Positions 24,282 through 33,288 of a stretch of DNA of 64,000 nucleotides are shown piece by piece. Numbering within the stretch: position 1 is the first letter of the stretch; each line of letters starts with the position of its first letter. The stretch lies in NCBI RefSeq assembly GCF_013032005.1, contig NZ_WQBE01000010.1, positions 62,001 through 126,000 on the forward strand, read 5' to 3'. The translations under genes were made by a program, and so were the position numbers. Below the pieces are notes generated by a model. The model saw only the letters and a program-made list of their open reading frames with translations, had not been told where the DNA came from and made no database searches. This DNA comes from Ruegeria atlantica. Its GTDB lineage: Bacteria > Pseudomonadota > Alphaproteobacteria > Rhodobacterales > Rhodobacteraceae.

Positions 24282-26414
24282 ATGCCTGAACTTATTTCCT
24301 ATGAGCTTGTCCAAGACGATGCATTGTGCGTCGCGGTTCTCACTGTCAACAATCCCCCCGTCAACGCGCTGTCTCACGGCATTCGGGTCGGATTGGTGAA
24401 CACGATTAGCCGTTTTTCAGAGGATGCGCAGGCCGACATAGCGGTTTTGGTTGGAGCTGGTCGCACTTTTGTTGCTGGTGCCGATATCAAGGAATTTGGT
24501 GAACCGTTGCAAGCGCCCGATCTGGAAGAGGTCAACGCGGCGCTGGATGGTCTGCAAAAGCCAATCGTCTGCGTATTACACGGCACCGCGCTTGGAGGCG
24601 GCTTGGAATTGGCACTGTCTTGCCACTACCGCGTTGCACTGGCGACATCACGCGTTGGCCTACCCGAAGTACACCTTGGTCTCATTCCGGGTGCAGGTGG
24701 AACGCAACGCCTGCCCCGCCTAACCGGGATCGCCGCAGCTGCAGACATCATTTCCAGTGGACGTCAGGTGCCCGCTGCAGAAGCGCTGGAACTTGGCATC
24801 ATTGACGAAATCGCTGTTGGTTCGAATCCAGAAGTCGCTGGCATCGCATTTGCCAAAACGCTGGTGACCGAGGGGCGGTCGCTACGCAGAACATGCGATC
24901 AAACGGACAAAATAGAACGGGACCACGAGAACTCAGACCTGTTTCGAGAACTCATCGAAACAGCACGCCGAAACGCAAAAGGCCAGCAATCGCCAGTTAC
25001 GTCTGTTGAATCTGTGATTGCCGCTGCATCACTGCCATTTGAGCAAGGACTGATACAAGAACGACGGATTTTTGATGCGCTTGTGGAAACGGATCAAAGC
25101 AAAGCCTTGATCCACGCATTTTTTGCTGAACGCGAAGTTGGCAAAATCCCAGAACTGGCCACAGGAAAAGCCCGCGACCTGAACGAAGCTGCCATCATTG
25201 GCGGCGGCACAATGGGCTCAGGCATCGCGATGGCCCTGCTCACAGCCGGGTTCAAAGTCCGTATGCTGGAACGCGATCAAGATGGCGCAGAACGTGGCAA
25301 GACGAATGTCCATTCGCTTCTCGATGGGGCACTGAAACGGGGCAAAATCAACGCCGAACAACACACGAACCTGAGCAATATTGCCTTCAGCGTGACAACG
25401 GACGTTTCCAACCTAAGCGACGCCGATATCATCATTGAGGCAGCGTTTGAAGACATGGACATCAAGAAGACCCTATTCCGGCAATTGGATGCACACGCCA
25501 AGCCTGACGCGATCCTTGCCAGCAATACGTCATTCCTGGACATTGATGAAATCGCATCGGTGACGTCCCGACCCGAAAACGTCTTGGGACTGCACTTCTT
25601 CTCTCCGGCCCACATCATGAAGTTGCTGGAGATTGTCGTTGGCAAGCAAACGAGTCCGGATGTTGTGGCTACCGGGTTCGCCCTGGCAAAACGTTTAAAG
25701 AAAGTTGGTGTCCGCGCTGGTGTCTGCGACGGATTCATCGGTAACCGCATCCTTGATAATTACTTGAACCTTGTCACCAATCTGGTTGAAGACGGCACCA
25801 GCCCCTACGATATCGACGCGGCGGTCACATCACTTGGCTTCCCCATGGGTCCGCATCAGATGCTGGACCTTGCTGGACTGGACATTGTCTATGCCAACCG
25901 TCGACGCAAATTGGCCGCGGGGTGGGTCGGACGATACTCAGCCGACTATTTGGACCGGATCACACAACAGGAGCGGCTGGGACAAAAAACCGGGCGCGGG
26001 GTCTATATCTACGCCGACGGCGACCGATCCGGGCAACCAGACAAAGAGGTTATATCAATCCTCGCTGACATTCAGGCCAAAAAAGACATCGCTCCGCGAT
26101 CCCTTCGGGCAGAAGGCATCCGGAAGCGATTCATGGCCGCCATGATCAACGAAGGGGCTCGCATCCTCGAAGAGGGCATCGCCCTGCGTCCGCTGGATAT
26201 CGATATGACGATGATTTTCGGGTTCGGGTTCCCGCGTTGGCGCGGTGGGCCGATGAAATATGCCGACCTGATGGGGCTGGATGCGGTTTTGGCTGACATC
26301 CGCCGCTTCGAAGAAGAAGACCCCGATTTCTGGTCGCCAGCCAAACTGCTCGTTGATTTGGCGGAGCGTGGGCAAAACTTTGACTCGCTCAACAAACCTT
26401 CCCAGACCAAGTAA
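24282..26414 (+). CDS. Bifunctional enoyl-CoA hydratase / 3-hydroxyacyl-CoA dehydrogenase (FadB/FadJ-like)
   Basis: This 710-residue fusion starts at ATG 24282 with GGAG upstream. The N-terminal crotonase domain keeps both hydratase glutamates (GGGLELAL and GLPEVHLG). The second domain has a dinucleotide loop, GGGTMGSGIAMA, near 308-319, and the active-site histidine segment LGLHFFSPAHIMKLLE. A C-terminal HCDH repeat region contains FGFPRWRGGPM. It carries out the hydration and 3-hydroxy oxidation steps of beta-oxidation. Unlike the two stand-alone crotonases of the island, this one looks fully competent. Confidence 0.95.
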   Translation: MPELISYELVQDDALCVAVLTVNNPPVNALSHGIRVGLVNTISRFSEDAQADIAVLVGAGRTFVAGADIKEFGEPLQAPDLEEVNAALDGLQKPIVCVLHGTALGGGLELALSCHYRVALATSRVGLPEVHLGLIPGAGGTQRLPRLTGIAAAADIISSGRQVPAAEALELGIIDEIAVGSNPEVAGIAFAKTLVTEGRSLRRTCDQTDKIERDHENSDLFRELIETARRNAKGQQSPVTSVESVIAAASLPFEQGLIQERRIFDALVETDQSKALIHAFFAEREVGKIPELATGKARDLNEAAIIGGGTMGSGIAMALLTAGFKVRMLERDQDGAERGKTNVHSLLDGALKRGKINAEQHTNLSNIAFSVTTDVSNLSDADIIIEAAFEDMDIKKTLFRQLDAHAKPDAILASNTSFLDIDEIASVTSRPENVLGLHFFSPAHIMKLLEIVVGKQTSPDVVATGFALAKRLKKVGVRAGVCDGFIGNRILDNYLNLVTNLVEDGTSPYDIDAAVTSLGFPMGPHQMLDLAGLDIVYANRRRKLAAGWVGRYSADYLDRITQQERLGQKTGRGVYIYADGDRSGQPDKEVISILADIQAKKDIAPRSLRAEGIRKRFMAAMINEGARILEEGIALRPLDIDMTMIFGFGFPRWRGGPMKYADLMGLDAVLADIRRFEEEDPDFWSPAKLLVDLAERGQNFDSLNKPSQTK

Positions 26415-26425
26415 AGGATACCAAG

Positions 26426-27607
26426 ATGCGTGAAGCTGTCATCGTTTCAACCGCCCGAACGGCATTGACCAAGGCCTTCAGAGGTGGATTGAACATCACC
26501 CATGGCGCAGACTTCGGCGGTGCCGCTGCCGCGGCTGCCGTTGAACGTTCCGGAATAGACCCGAACCTGCTTGAAGATGCCATTTTTGGCTGCGGTCTGC
26601 CCGAGAACGTAACGGGCGGAAACATCGGTCGCCAAATCGCCATTCGGGCTGGCCTGCCGGTCACAACTGCTGGTATGACGGTAAATCGCTACTGTTCATC
26701 CGGATTGCAGGCCATTGCTCTGGCCGCCAACAGCATCATTCAAGACGGTGCACCTGCAATGTTGGCTGGCGGGTTGGAATCCATTACCAAGGCTCAGGGT
26801 AAACGGGATCTCTACAGTCACCGCAGCCAATGGATCGCAGACAACAAGCCCGCGATCTATATGAGCATGATCGAAACCGCTGACAATGTTGCTGAGCGCT
26901 ATGGGATCAGCCGGCTTGATCAGGATTTATATTCATTGGCCTCTCAGCAAAAAACAGCCGCTGCGCAAGAAGCTGGAAGATACAGGGACGAGATCATTTC
27001 ATATGACACTGTCATGGAGGTGAAAGACCGTGAAACCGGGGAGGTGTCGCTGAAGGAAGTCACCCTAAGCAAAGATGAAAGCAACCGCCCGAATACCACC
27101 TTGGAAGGCCTGCAAAGCCTTAAGCCAATTTTCGGGCCTGACAAATTCATCACTGCCGGAAACGCTTCACAGTTGTCCGATGGTGCGTCCGCCTGCGTTT
27201 TGATGGAAGGCAAAGAAGCCGAGAGACAGAATATCGAGCCCATGGGTGCCTTCCGTGGATTTGCAATCGCAGGATGCGAACCAGACGAAATGGGTATTGG
27301 GCCAGTTTATGCTGTGCCGCGTCTGTTGGAGCGTGCAGGATTGAAAATGGACGACATCGGCCTCTGGGAATTGAACGAAGCCTTTGCGAGTCAGGTGCTC
27401 TATTGCCGCGACAAGCTTGGCATTCCCGACGAGATCATGAACGTTAACGGTGGTTCAATCTCAATCGGCCACCCCTATGGCGCAACGGGTGCACGACAGG
27501 TTGGCCACGTACTCTATGAAGGCAAGCGGCGTAATGCGAAATATGCGGTCGTGACTATGTGCATCGGCGGCGGCCAGGGTGCTGCAGGATTGATCGAAAT
27601 TTACTAA
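26426..27607 (+). CDS. Acetyl-CoA acyltransferase (thiolase)
   Basis: This 393-residue thiolase has nucleophile Cys90 in VNRYCSSGLQAI, the ISIGHPYGATGARQ histidine motif, and the C-terminal MCIGGGQGAAGL cysteine motif. AAAGGA precedes the ATG, 11 bp after the FadB stop. It cleaves a 3-ketoacyl-CoA to acetyl-CoA and a shortened acyl-CoA, completing the beta-oxidation set. It is the last gene of the island; a strong hairpin follows. Confidence 0.96.
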   Translation: MREAVIVSTARTALTKAFRGGLNITHGADFGGAAAAAAVERSGIDPNLLEDAIFGCGLPENVTGGNIGRQIAIRAGLPVTTAGMTVNRYCSSGLQAIALAANSIIQDGAPAMLAGGLESITKAQGKRDLYSHRSQWIADNKPAIYMSMIETADNVAERYGISRLDQDLYSLASQQKTAAAQEAGRYRDEIISYDTVMEVKDRETGEVSLKEVTLSKDESNRPNTTLEGLQSLKPIFGPDKFITAGNASQLSDGASACVLMEGKEAERQNIEPMGAFRGFAIAGCEPDEMGIGPVYAVPRLLERAGLKMDDIGLWELNEAFASQVLYCRDKLGIPDEIMNVNGGSISIGHPYGATGARQVGHVLYEGKRRNAKYAVVTMCIGGGQGAAGLIEIY

Positions 27608-27620
27608 CTCTGCTAATTCA

Positions 27621-27647
27621 GTTTTGCCAGAGATCATCTGGCAAAAC
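27621..27647 (+). terminator. Terminator hairpin after the thiolase gene
   Basis: A perfect 11-bp inverted repeat, GTTTTGCCAGA and TCTGGCAAAAC, flanks a 5-base loop, 13 bp after the thiolase stop. T-rich sequence follows. The A/T-rich outer stem makes it able to work in both directions. It marks the right end of the catabolic island. Confidence 0.85.
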
Positions 27648-27943
27648 TCAACTCTTTCTTCGTTACGCTTTTTATTGACGCCTTCAACAATACTATTCAG
27701 ACAATTTTAAATTATGGACATAAAACGGCCAAGCAACTTCAGTGAGCGTAACGAAAAGAAATGCGCAGCCTGGCCTTTCCAAGAGGGTTTATTGTCGGAC
27801 AGCAGGCGAGAGGTTCATCTGTTCACGGACTACCGTTGGAATGATGGCTCGGTGAGCCGCCGCTGGCATGTTGATCCTGAATACTATGATGCTGGCCTTG
27901 CCGTCCTTCGTCCGGTCTCCCTGAAGGAATCCGGCGCTCCGGG
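27648..27943. other. Intergenic stretch with one doubtful frame
   Basis: A plus-strand frame at 27714-27950 (78 codons) has a plausible C-terminal half (RWNDGSVSRRWHVDPEYYD) but no ribosome site and no recognised family. I do not call it a gene. The base composition becomes G/C-rich from about 27850 onward, unlike the flanks. Confidence 0.4.
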
Positions 27944-28369
27944 TCAGTAGGAAAACCACTCCGAGTGGCCCATGTTGCCCTCGTAGTCGCCGTATTCCAC
28001 CAGGATGCTGCGGGCGTAGAAGTGCCAAAGCCGTCCACTGGTCGGATAGGCGAGCTCCTGACCGCTTTCCGAGACGAATGTCGTGGGCCAGGGCGTGTGG
28101 GAGCCGTAGACCCGCTGGATGTAACGGCAGGTCCGGTTCTCACGATCGCAGGAGCGGATCGACCAGTCCCACTGACGCGGCTCGTCGCGCGACTCGTAGG
28201 AGCGTCCGGTAAACCAGATCACATGAGTGCGGTTTAGCCATTCGTATTCCGGCAGGTTGGTGTCGAGTTCGCCCTCCCCGCCGGGTCCACCCAGCTCGAC
28301 CGGCACTTGGGTAAAGGTGCAGACCCCGAAGGGCGGCAGGCTCGGCCAGGGGCTGATGCGCCGGATCAT
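27944..28369 (-). CDS. Hypothetical protein, 141 residues
   Basis: This is a G/C-rich frame starting at ATG 28369, which overlaps by 4 bp (ATGA) the stop of the broken frame upstream, a sign of translational coupling. The sequence is aromatic and charged (NRTHVIWFTGRSYESRDEPR, then RQWDWSIRSCDRENRTC) with no signal peptide or membrane segment. I do not recognise the family. The composition differs from its A/T-richer right flank. It may be a 3' remnant of a larger transferred cassette. Confidence 0.45.
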   Translation of the reverse strand: MIRRISPWPSLPPFGVCTFTQVPVELGGPGGEGELDTNLPEYEWLNRTHVIWFTGRSYESRDEPRQWDWSIRSCDRENRTCRYIQRVYGSHTPWPTTFVSESGQELAYPTSGRLWHFYARSILVEYGDYEGNMGHSEWFSY

Positions 28370-28858
28370 GGTGCGATAGGCCCGCGCGCAGACAGCGCTT
28401 GAGGGGAAGCCGCCTTGACGGTTTCTGCGTGTTTGCCAGCTAGTGCGGCGTCAAATGCAGAACGCAAAGCCTCCGCTCCGCCTTTGTAATGCTCAAGGCA
28501 ATAGCAGAGGTCATGCGCATCTTTGAGTTCAGCGCGATGATCGAAGTTGTCGCATCCGCTTCCGTTATCGCTGAGAGCTTCGCAAAACCTTTAGTGTCCA
28601 CCTTGGATGAAAAAGTTCTCAATACCGGCGAAACAGCATCTTCAATGGCAGTTTCCCACGTCTGTCTTAGGCTGTCGATCAACCCTCTTGCAATGACCAA
28701 CCAGACTGTACTGTCCGGATCATTTTCATACTGAACACGGCAATTCTCAAGGTGCTTGCGCAGCATCAGGAACTTTGAGCTCTTCACGGTCGTTCTCTGC
28801 GCGTCAATCGAATGGCTGCTAATCAATGGGTCAGCTAGAAATTCACAAATTCCAGAGT
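28366..28858 (-). pseudogene. Frameshifted, 5'-truncated C-terminal remnant of a larger protein, possibly an AAA-type ATPase
   Basis: Two overlapping frames join into one credible protein tail. The first frame (28858 to about 28585) reads LRKHLENCRVQYENDP, then LIDSLRQTWETAIEDAVSPV and FSSKVDTKGFAKLSA. After a one-base shift the second continues ALSDNGSGCDNFDHRAEL, KDAHDLCYCLEHYKGGAEAL and ends at 28366. A stop codon blocks extension upstream of 28858, where homology appears cut. The SLRQTWE...VSPVLR...VDTKG pattern reminds me of C-termini of large AAA ATPases in defence loci; this is recollection, not a search. The reading frame is broken, so no product is expected. Confidence 0.5.
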
Positions 28859-29688
28859 CTCAATAACTAGAAACACTAAGTATTTGATTTTGTTGCAACC
28901 GCAGTCTCAGCAATTAGGTGATCCGACACAACTTGTCGGAGTACGCTAATAATGAGACCGAATTATTGAAACTGAGAATGGAAAGATCTAAAAACCTTGC
29001 AGTTTCCACGATGCCTTCAAGCGACACACACGGGGTCTTGAAGTGTCTAAAGATGTTCGGAATCTTTGCCCCGTTGGGCGACTCCTGTGCATTGCTAAGG
29101 CTGTGGTTACTAGTGTTGCGCCTGCGGCGAACGTCAACTCTGTGGCCTTCCAACTTGTCCGGGCGACCTAAGATGAATGTCGGCTACTTCCGCACAGCGG
29201 ACGCTGGGCACCGCTGATCCGCCTCAAGCTTGATAGAAGCTGTCAGATGACGGCTCTGAGCCTACAGGCGTCCTTCGGGCTCGAGCCGGGCAACCCAGCA
29301 CCGCTTGCCAGTCATCGACACGGCGGGCTTCAAGTTCTTTGTGGAGATCGACCGGGATTCGGTGGGGTCAGGAGCTCATGCGCGCGATATTAGACATGCG
29401 GAAGGAAGCGGCAAGTGCTCCTTATTGTGAACTTTTGAATGTCTAGTTTGAGTCCAGAGCTACCACGCAAAGTCATGCTGCACTTGCGTTCGGCGGTTGC
29501 AGGCAGCGCATTGATCCAAACGCACACTCATGCTTGAATTCAAGGGCAAGCCCAGCCAACTTTAAGCCTACCCAACATAATTCGGGAAATATTTGACATA
29601 TATGGGAAATATAAGATGAAATTACTGTGAAGGTGACATAGTGCCTCCAGCCGAATAACATAACCTGAGAACATTTGGAGGGAAATTT
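28859..29688. other. Non-coding stretch of about 830 bp
   Basis: No frame here has a ribosome site and coding character on either strand. It is mixed in composition and lies between a gene remnant and the M15 peptidase gene. I found no inverted repeats long enough to mark an insertion element. Confidence 0.5.
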
Positions 29689-30924
29689 ATGGACCAGAGA
29701 ATAGTAAAAAAACTGGAAGCATATTCGCCAAATGACGAAACCCGGGAATTGACAGCGAAACTCTATGCCAGCCAAGACGACCCAAGAATGCCACCTGCTT
29801 CCGAAAGCGGCAATCGAGAGAGCAGAGATCGGACGGCTCCAGCACTCAACGGTGGGTTCTCCCTTGTAGACGGCGGTTCAATTACGATAACGATTGATGT
29901 TCCCAGCAACCAGTGCAATCCCGCTCAGGCACAGCACAACGCGTCAGTTCTGCAGTTTGCTCAAGAACGAACGATGGGCTTAGTTCAAATCAGGGCAGCA
30001 GCGCTTTCAGTTAACGAGCAAAGCAAACATGGTGCCGCCCTCGAGGCAGCTATCCACCATTTCAATTCGACAGCGGTGGCTCATACGATTGAGTATTGGT
30101 TATGCCTGCCAAGTGGAGTGACCATTCAAGAGGAACAAGCAAAGTTTATTCAACACTATGCCTGGGCTTCTGAAGCTGCTCGCGCTGCACATGCTTGGTT
30201 ATTCAACAACGCAGAGGAGCAATTGAGTTCGGTTTACGCCGAACTCCAAAATATCGATCGGGCTCGTCTCGATTTTGACCAGATGACCACAGGGAATCCA
30301 GGTCTCAAAGCACTGAATGCCGCGATTGAAAAAGCTAAGGATGAGCTTAATAAAGTTTTTGAGTTTGATTTTGGTAAGTGGAATGTGCCTCAGCACGACA
30401 ATCGCGCCAAGGAATTTTGGGAGCGCGCGGCTTCGGTGTCTAAGCAGTTGGATGAAAAATCTTGGATATCTGAACTCGACAGATTAAGAGATGAGTACGC
30501 GCAGTATGGAATGTACGTTCCGCGTGAGCATCACTTTATCAAGGCAATCCCCGGCTTCCACCTTTGGATTCCCGAAACTTACAATAAAGGCGATTATTCA
30601 TACTTTATTGCGAGCAACAGAATCGTTCTGGCCTTGGACAACATTTTTCAGTTGTTATCAAATCAAGGCCATTATTTTGGCTTCACCATTGAAAGTGGTT
30701 ATCGGAACCCCAAACGAAATGTCGCCGTTGGGGGAGTTCCCAACAGTCGACATGCCTACGGCGATGCTGCGGATTTGAATGCGATTGACTACAATAACAA
30801 CGGCGCTGTCGACAGCGAAGACCTGAAAAACCTCGAAACGCAGATGAGAACGCAGAATTTTGATTTTGTTCAGCCGAAGACATATACCGTCCATGCAGAA
30901 TACAAGCAGGGCTTAGGTTTTTGA
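29689..30924 (+). CDS. Peptidase M15-type (D-Ala-D-Ala carboxypeptidase-like) protein with an EF-hand-like loop
   Basis: This 411-residue protein has a strong GGAGG site before ATG 29689. The last 80 residues form an M15 zinc peptidase core: SGYRNPKRN at 336-344, VGGVPNSRHAYGDAADL with ligands His355 and Asp362, and a final His402 in YTVHAEY. Between the second and third ligands is a loop, DYNNNGAVDSED (367-378), that fits the 12-residue calcium EF-hand/dockerin pattern exactly. The first 330 residues are mostly helical, unrecognised, and lack a signal peptide. M15 enzymes cut peptidoglycan peptides, so export must be by another route or the protein is a lysin-type effector. Confidence 0.75.
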   Translation: MDQRIVKKLEAYSPNDETRELTAKLYASQDDPRMPPASESGNRESRDRTAPALNGGFSLVDGGSITITIDVPSNQCNPAQAQHNASVLQFAQERTMGLVQIRAAALSVNEQSKHGAALEAAIHHFNSTAVAHTIEYWLCLPSGVTIQEEQAKFIQHYAWASEAARAAHAWLFNNAEEQLSSVYAELQNIDRARLDFDQMTTGNPGLKALNAAIEKAKDELNKVFEFDFGKWNVPQHDNRAKEFWERAASVSKQLDEKSWISELDRLRDEYAQYGMYVPREHHFIKAIPGFHLWIPETYNKGDYSYFIASNRIVLALDNIFQLLSNQGHYFGFTIESGYRNPKRNVAVGGVPNSRHAYGDAADLNAIDYNNNGAVDSEDLKNLETQMRTQNFDFVQPKTYTVHAEYKQGLGF

Positions 30925-30973
30925 GTGAGTGACAATCTCCAAGAAAAGTTGAGAATTAGGTTTTGAGGCCTCC

Positions 30974-31189
30974 TTATTGAGAACTCAGTGTCCAAACTCT
31001 GGGGTTCTGTCTAGCCTCATCCTTGAGGTGGACAGCATATATCGCGCATCCAAGGATCGCACAAAAAATCAGCAAGTTCATAGCCAAGGCCCTGACAACA
31101 CCACGGCGGTAATTCCGCGCCTTCCACGTGCCCTTGAACTCACCCGGCTTGCGGGCTCTCGGGTTGGTATGTTCGAAGTCTTTTGCCAC
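30974..31189 (-). CDS. Small membrane protein, hypothetical
   Basis: This 71-residue frame starts at GTG 31189. The N-terminus is basic and hydrophilic (KPGEFKGTWKARNYRRG) and is followed by one membrane helix, ALAMNLLIFCAILGCAIYAV, then a short polar tail. The ribosome site is weak. It is convergent with the M15 gene and on the strand of the next two small genes. I do not recognise the family. Confidence 0.5.
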   Translation of the reverse strand: MAKDFEHTNPRARKPGEFKGTWKARNYRRGVVRALAMNLLIFCAILGCAIYAVHLKDEARQNPRVWTLSSQ

Positions 31190-31253
31190 GGATGCTCGTT
31201 ATTGTTAACTGCGGGGCGGAACATTTTTTCAGCATCCGCCCACCACAGATGTT

Positions 31254-31460
31254 TTATCTACCCAGCAGCTTCTTAAGCCCACCTAGTATGTCTGATTTCA
31301 CAGCGATGGGGTCGATTTCGACCGAAAGCACCGAGTCACACATAGGGCAGCAGTGCGCTACAGCACGGAAACCATTGTTCATCTTGAACTTTTCTTTTGT
31401 TTCTATCGCCTGAAAATTCGTACTCATCAGCACTTTTTCACAATGGGGGCATTTCGCCAT
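31254..31460 (-). CDS. Small zinc-ribbon protein
   Basis: This 68-residue protein starts at ATG 31460 with GGAGAT upstream. Two CxxC knuckles, CPHC at 4-7 and CPMC near 38-41, flank a short beta region, as in zinc-ribbon domains. The C-terminal tail (ILGGLKKLLGR) is amphipathic. It sits 65 bp downstream of the next small gene and probably shares its transcript. Its role is unknown. Confidence 0.65.
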   Translation of the reverse strand: MAKCPHCEKVLMSTNFQAIETKEKFKMNNGFRAVAHCCPMCDSVLSVEIDPIAVKSDILGGLKKLLGR

Positions 31461-31525
31461 TGTAATTCTATCTCCAATTTTGCGGACCTGAGTGCAGATG
31501 AAACTGCACCCAAGCATCCTATCGA

Positions 31526-31729
31526 TTATTCACCAGCCAGCTTTACCCAGCGCTCAAAAACATCCGGATCATTAATCCACTTTTCAACTTCGGATTCGTT
31601 ACCCTTCTCAACAGCAGCAATCACGTGCGCAATAGCACCTGTGGCCGCCATCATGGAAACCTCGCCAGAAGCATGCGCATCAAGAATTTTCCCTAAAAGC
31701 ACGTCAAGCTTCTTGTGATCAATTTGCAT
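31526..31729 (-). CDS. Small helical protein, hypothetical
   Basis: This 67-residue, all-helical acidic protein has AGGAG before ATG 31729. It reads MQIDHKKLDVLLGKILDAHA, then MAATGAIAHVIAAVEKG and NDPDVFERWVKLAGE. Good start signals and codon use support a real gene, but I cannot name the family. It leads a two- or three-gene set of small proteins with the zinc-ribbon gene. No toxin or antitoxin motif is evident. Confidence 0.6.
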   Translation of the reverse strand: MQIDHKKLDVLLGKILDAHASGEVSMMAATGAIAHVIAAVEKGNESEVEKWINDPDVFERWVKLAGE

Positions 31730-32034
31730 CTTGTCTCCTATTCTTTTGTAGACACGATGCTTTAATTGATACCTTTTGTCCCCTCGTGCAACCAGCGAGG
31801 GATCCTTATCGTGAACTCTCAGCTTTTCTTACTTTCCCAATTCGGTCGCTTTGGTTTCTGTCACGCGGCAGAACCACATCAATTGAAAAGCTATGGCGAG
31901 ACACAGTCTAATTTGCCCTCAGTATCACCGCCCAATGAAGCTTCCACAAACCAAATTTTAGCTTTTCCTCCCACGCCGCCAAATAGCACCATCACGCGCA
32001 GCCGCTTCTCATATTCTTGTTCGTCTTCATGTTC
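31730..32034. other. Intergenic stretch, nothing recognised
   Basis: About 305 bp between the small-gene set and the MFS gene. No gene, repeat or clear terminator was found. Confidence 0.5.
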
Positions 32035-33201
32035 TTATCCTGCATTGATTGCGGCCGCAGAAGGTTCTGGCCTCCGGTTCCATACTAGTACGATGACCGC
32101 AGTCACAGTGATCTGGGCTATCGCAAACACCACCATCGCTGATTGAAGGTCGAACATATCCGCAAGTGCTCCGCTAGCGATCACCGGAAGAGAAAAGCCA
32201 AAGTAAGCGTAGACAAATAGTCCCGCTATTGCCCGTGCCCGATCATCCGGCGCACGCAAGGAGACCTCTGCCAAGGAGGCCAGATAGGTGAAACCGTAGC
32301 TTGCTGCGCTGGTGATGCAGGTGCCAAGAAGAACAAATGCCAGCACTTTCATCCAAACACCGGCTAGAAGAACCAAGAAGCCAAGTGGGATCAGAAGGAA
32401 ACCCAGAGCGAGAGCGCGCCCGTTGGTCATGCGCCGCGCAATCGGCTGGCAAAGGAACCCCACGAAGATTGCCAGAAAGATAACGAGGCCGGTCCATCCT
32501 CCGAAACCGTTTGCAGCCAGCTCCAGTGGAACGACAGCGATGGTCATGCCTGTTGTGGACCATGCCAGTGCCATTGCCGCTCCAAAGACCCATGTTCCAC
32601 TAGGGAACACCGGAAGGCGCAAAAGTGAGACTGGCCTTGGCTTGTCGATGCGGGGCAATGTCAGGGCAATAATCGCCAGGACAGGAGCCGCGACGAATAG
32701 TGCAATGTAGCTGGCCGGTACCAGCGTATGACCTTGCAGGCCGAGACTGATACCGGTTGCCAGTGCGCCACCGCCAAATCCAAGAGACGTAGCCGAAGTC
32801 ACAATGAGAGCAGCATTCTTGGCACGGTCAGCACCCAGGATTTCTGTCATGTAGGCGGTTCCAGCTGTTGTCGCGAGGCCGGTGCCGATCCCGAGCATGA
32901 AACGTGCGATCACCAAACTAATCCAGCTTGGGGCTTGCACAAGTAGCGCTGTCGCCGTGGTGCCAAGGATCAATGCCAAGGCAATCGGAATCCGCCGACC
33001 AATCCGGTCCGAAAGGCCGCCGAGCAACAACAGCGTTGGCATAAGACCCCCGACATAGGCCGCAAATGCTACCGTTACGGCCGTCGCACCCACATTACTT
33101 TCCGCCGCGTAGGCATCATAGAGAGGGGCCTGAAGATTCACGGCAAATGTTACCGTGAATAGACCAACAGCGAGAAATGAAATCGGGATCGCTTTGGGCA
33201 T
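32035..33201 (-). CDS. MFS transporter
   Basis: This 388-residue protein has 12 predicted membrane segments and a cytoplasmic loop motif, GGLSDRIGRRIPIA, near 61-74, the MFS motif A. It has features of small-molecule exporters of the DHA1 type. GAGG lies 7 bases before ATG 33201. It is divergent from a MocR-type regulator with 87 bp between starts, so the regulator probably controls it. The substrate is unknown. Confidence 0.92.
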   Translation of the reverse strand: MPKAIPISFLAVGLFTVTFAVNLQAPLYDAYAAESNVGATAVTVAFAAYVGGLMPTLLLLGGLSDRIGRRIPIALALILGTTATALLVQAPSWISLVIARFMLGIGTGLATTAGTAYMTEILGADRAKNAALIVTSATSLGFGGGALATGISLGLQGHTLVPASYIALFVAAPVLAIIALTLPRIDKPRPVSLLRLPVFPSGTWVFGAAMALAWSTTGMTIAVVPLELAANGFGGWTGLVIFLAIFVGFLCQPIARRMTNGRALALGFLLIPLGFLVLLAGVWMKVLAFVLLGTCITSAASYGFTYLASLAEVSLRAPDDRARAIAGLFVYAYFGFSLPVIASGALADMFDLQSAMVVFAIAQITVTAVIVLVWNRRPEPSAAAINAG

Positions 33202-33267
33202 GGGGGGACCTCGAGATTGACTTGAGATCGAAATGCCATGATGAACTGTTTATGACAATTTTTCTAT

Positions 33268-33280
33268 TGTACTAGGTACA
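33268..33280. promoter_or_regulatory. Short palindrome in the MFS/MocR divergent promoter
   Basis: TGTAC-TAG-GTACA is a perfect 5-bp inverted repeat 8 bp before the regulator ATG. It is the most symmetric element in the 87-bp divergent gap and a reasonable place for autoregulation, though MocR proteins often use direct repeats. Confidence 0.35.
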
Positions 33281-33288
33281 GTGAAATT

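Noticed and set aside
27714..27950. Plus-strand frame of 78 codons as a gene
   Set aside because: No ribosome site, no recognised family, and overlap with the end of a better-supported minus-strand frame.
31254..31729. The two small genes as a toxin-antitoxin pair
   Set aside because: No toxin fold, no antitoxin DNA-binding motif, and 65 bp between them instead of overlap.
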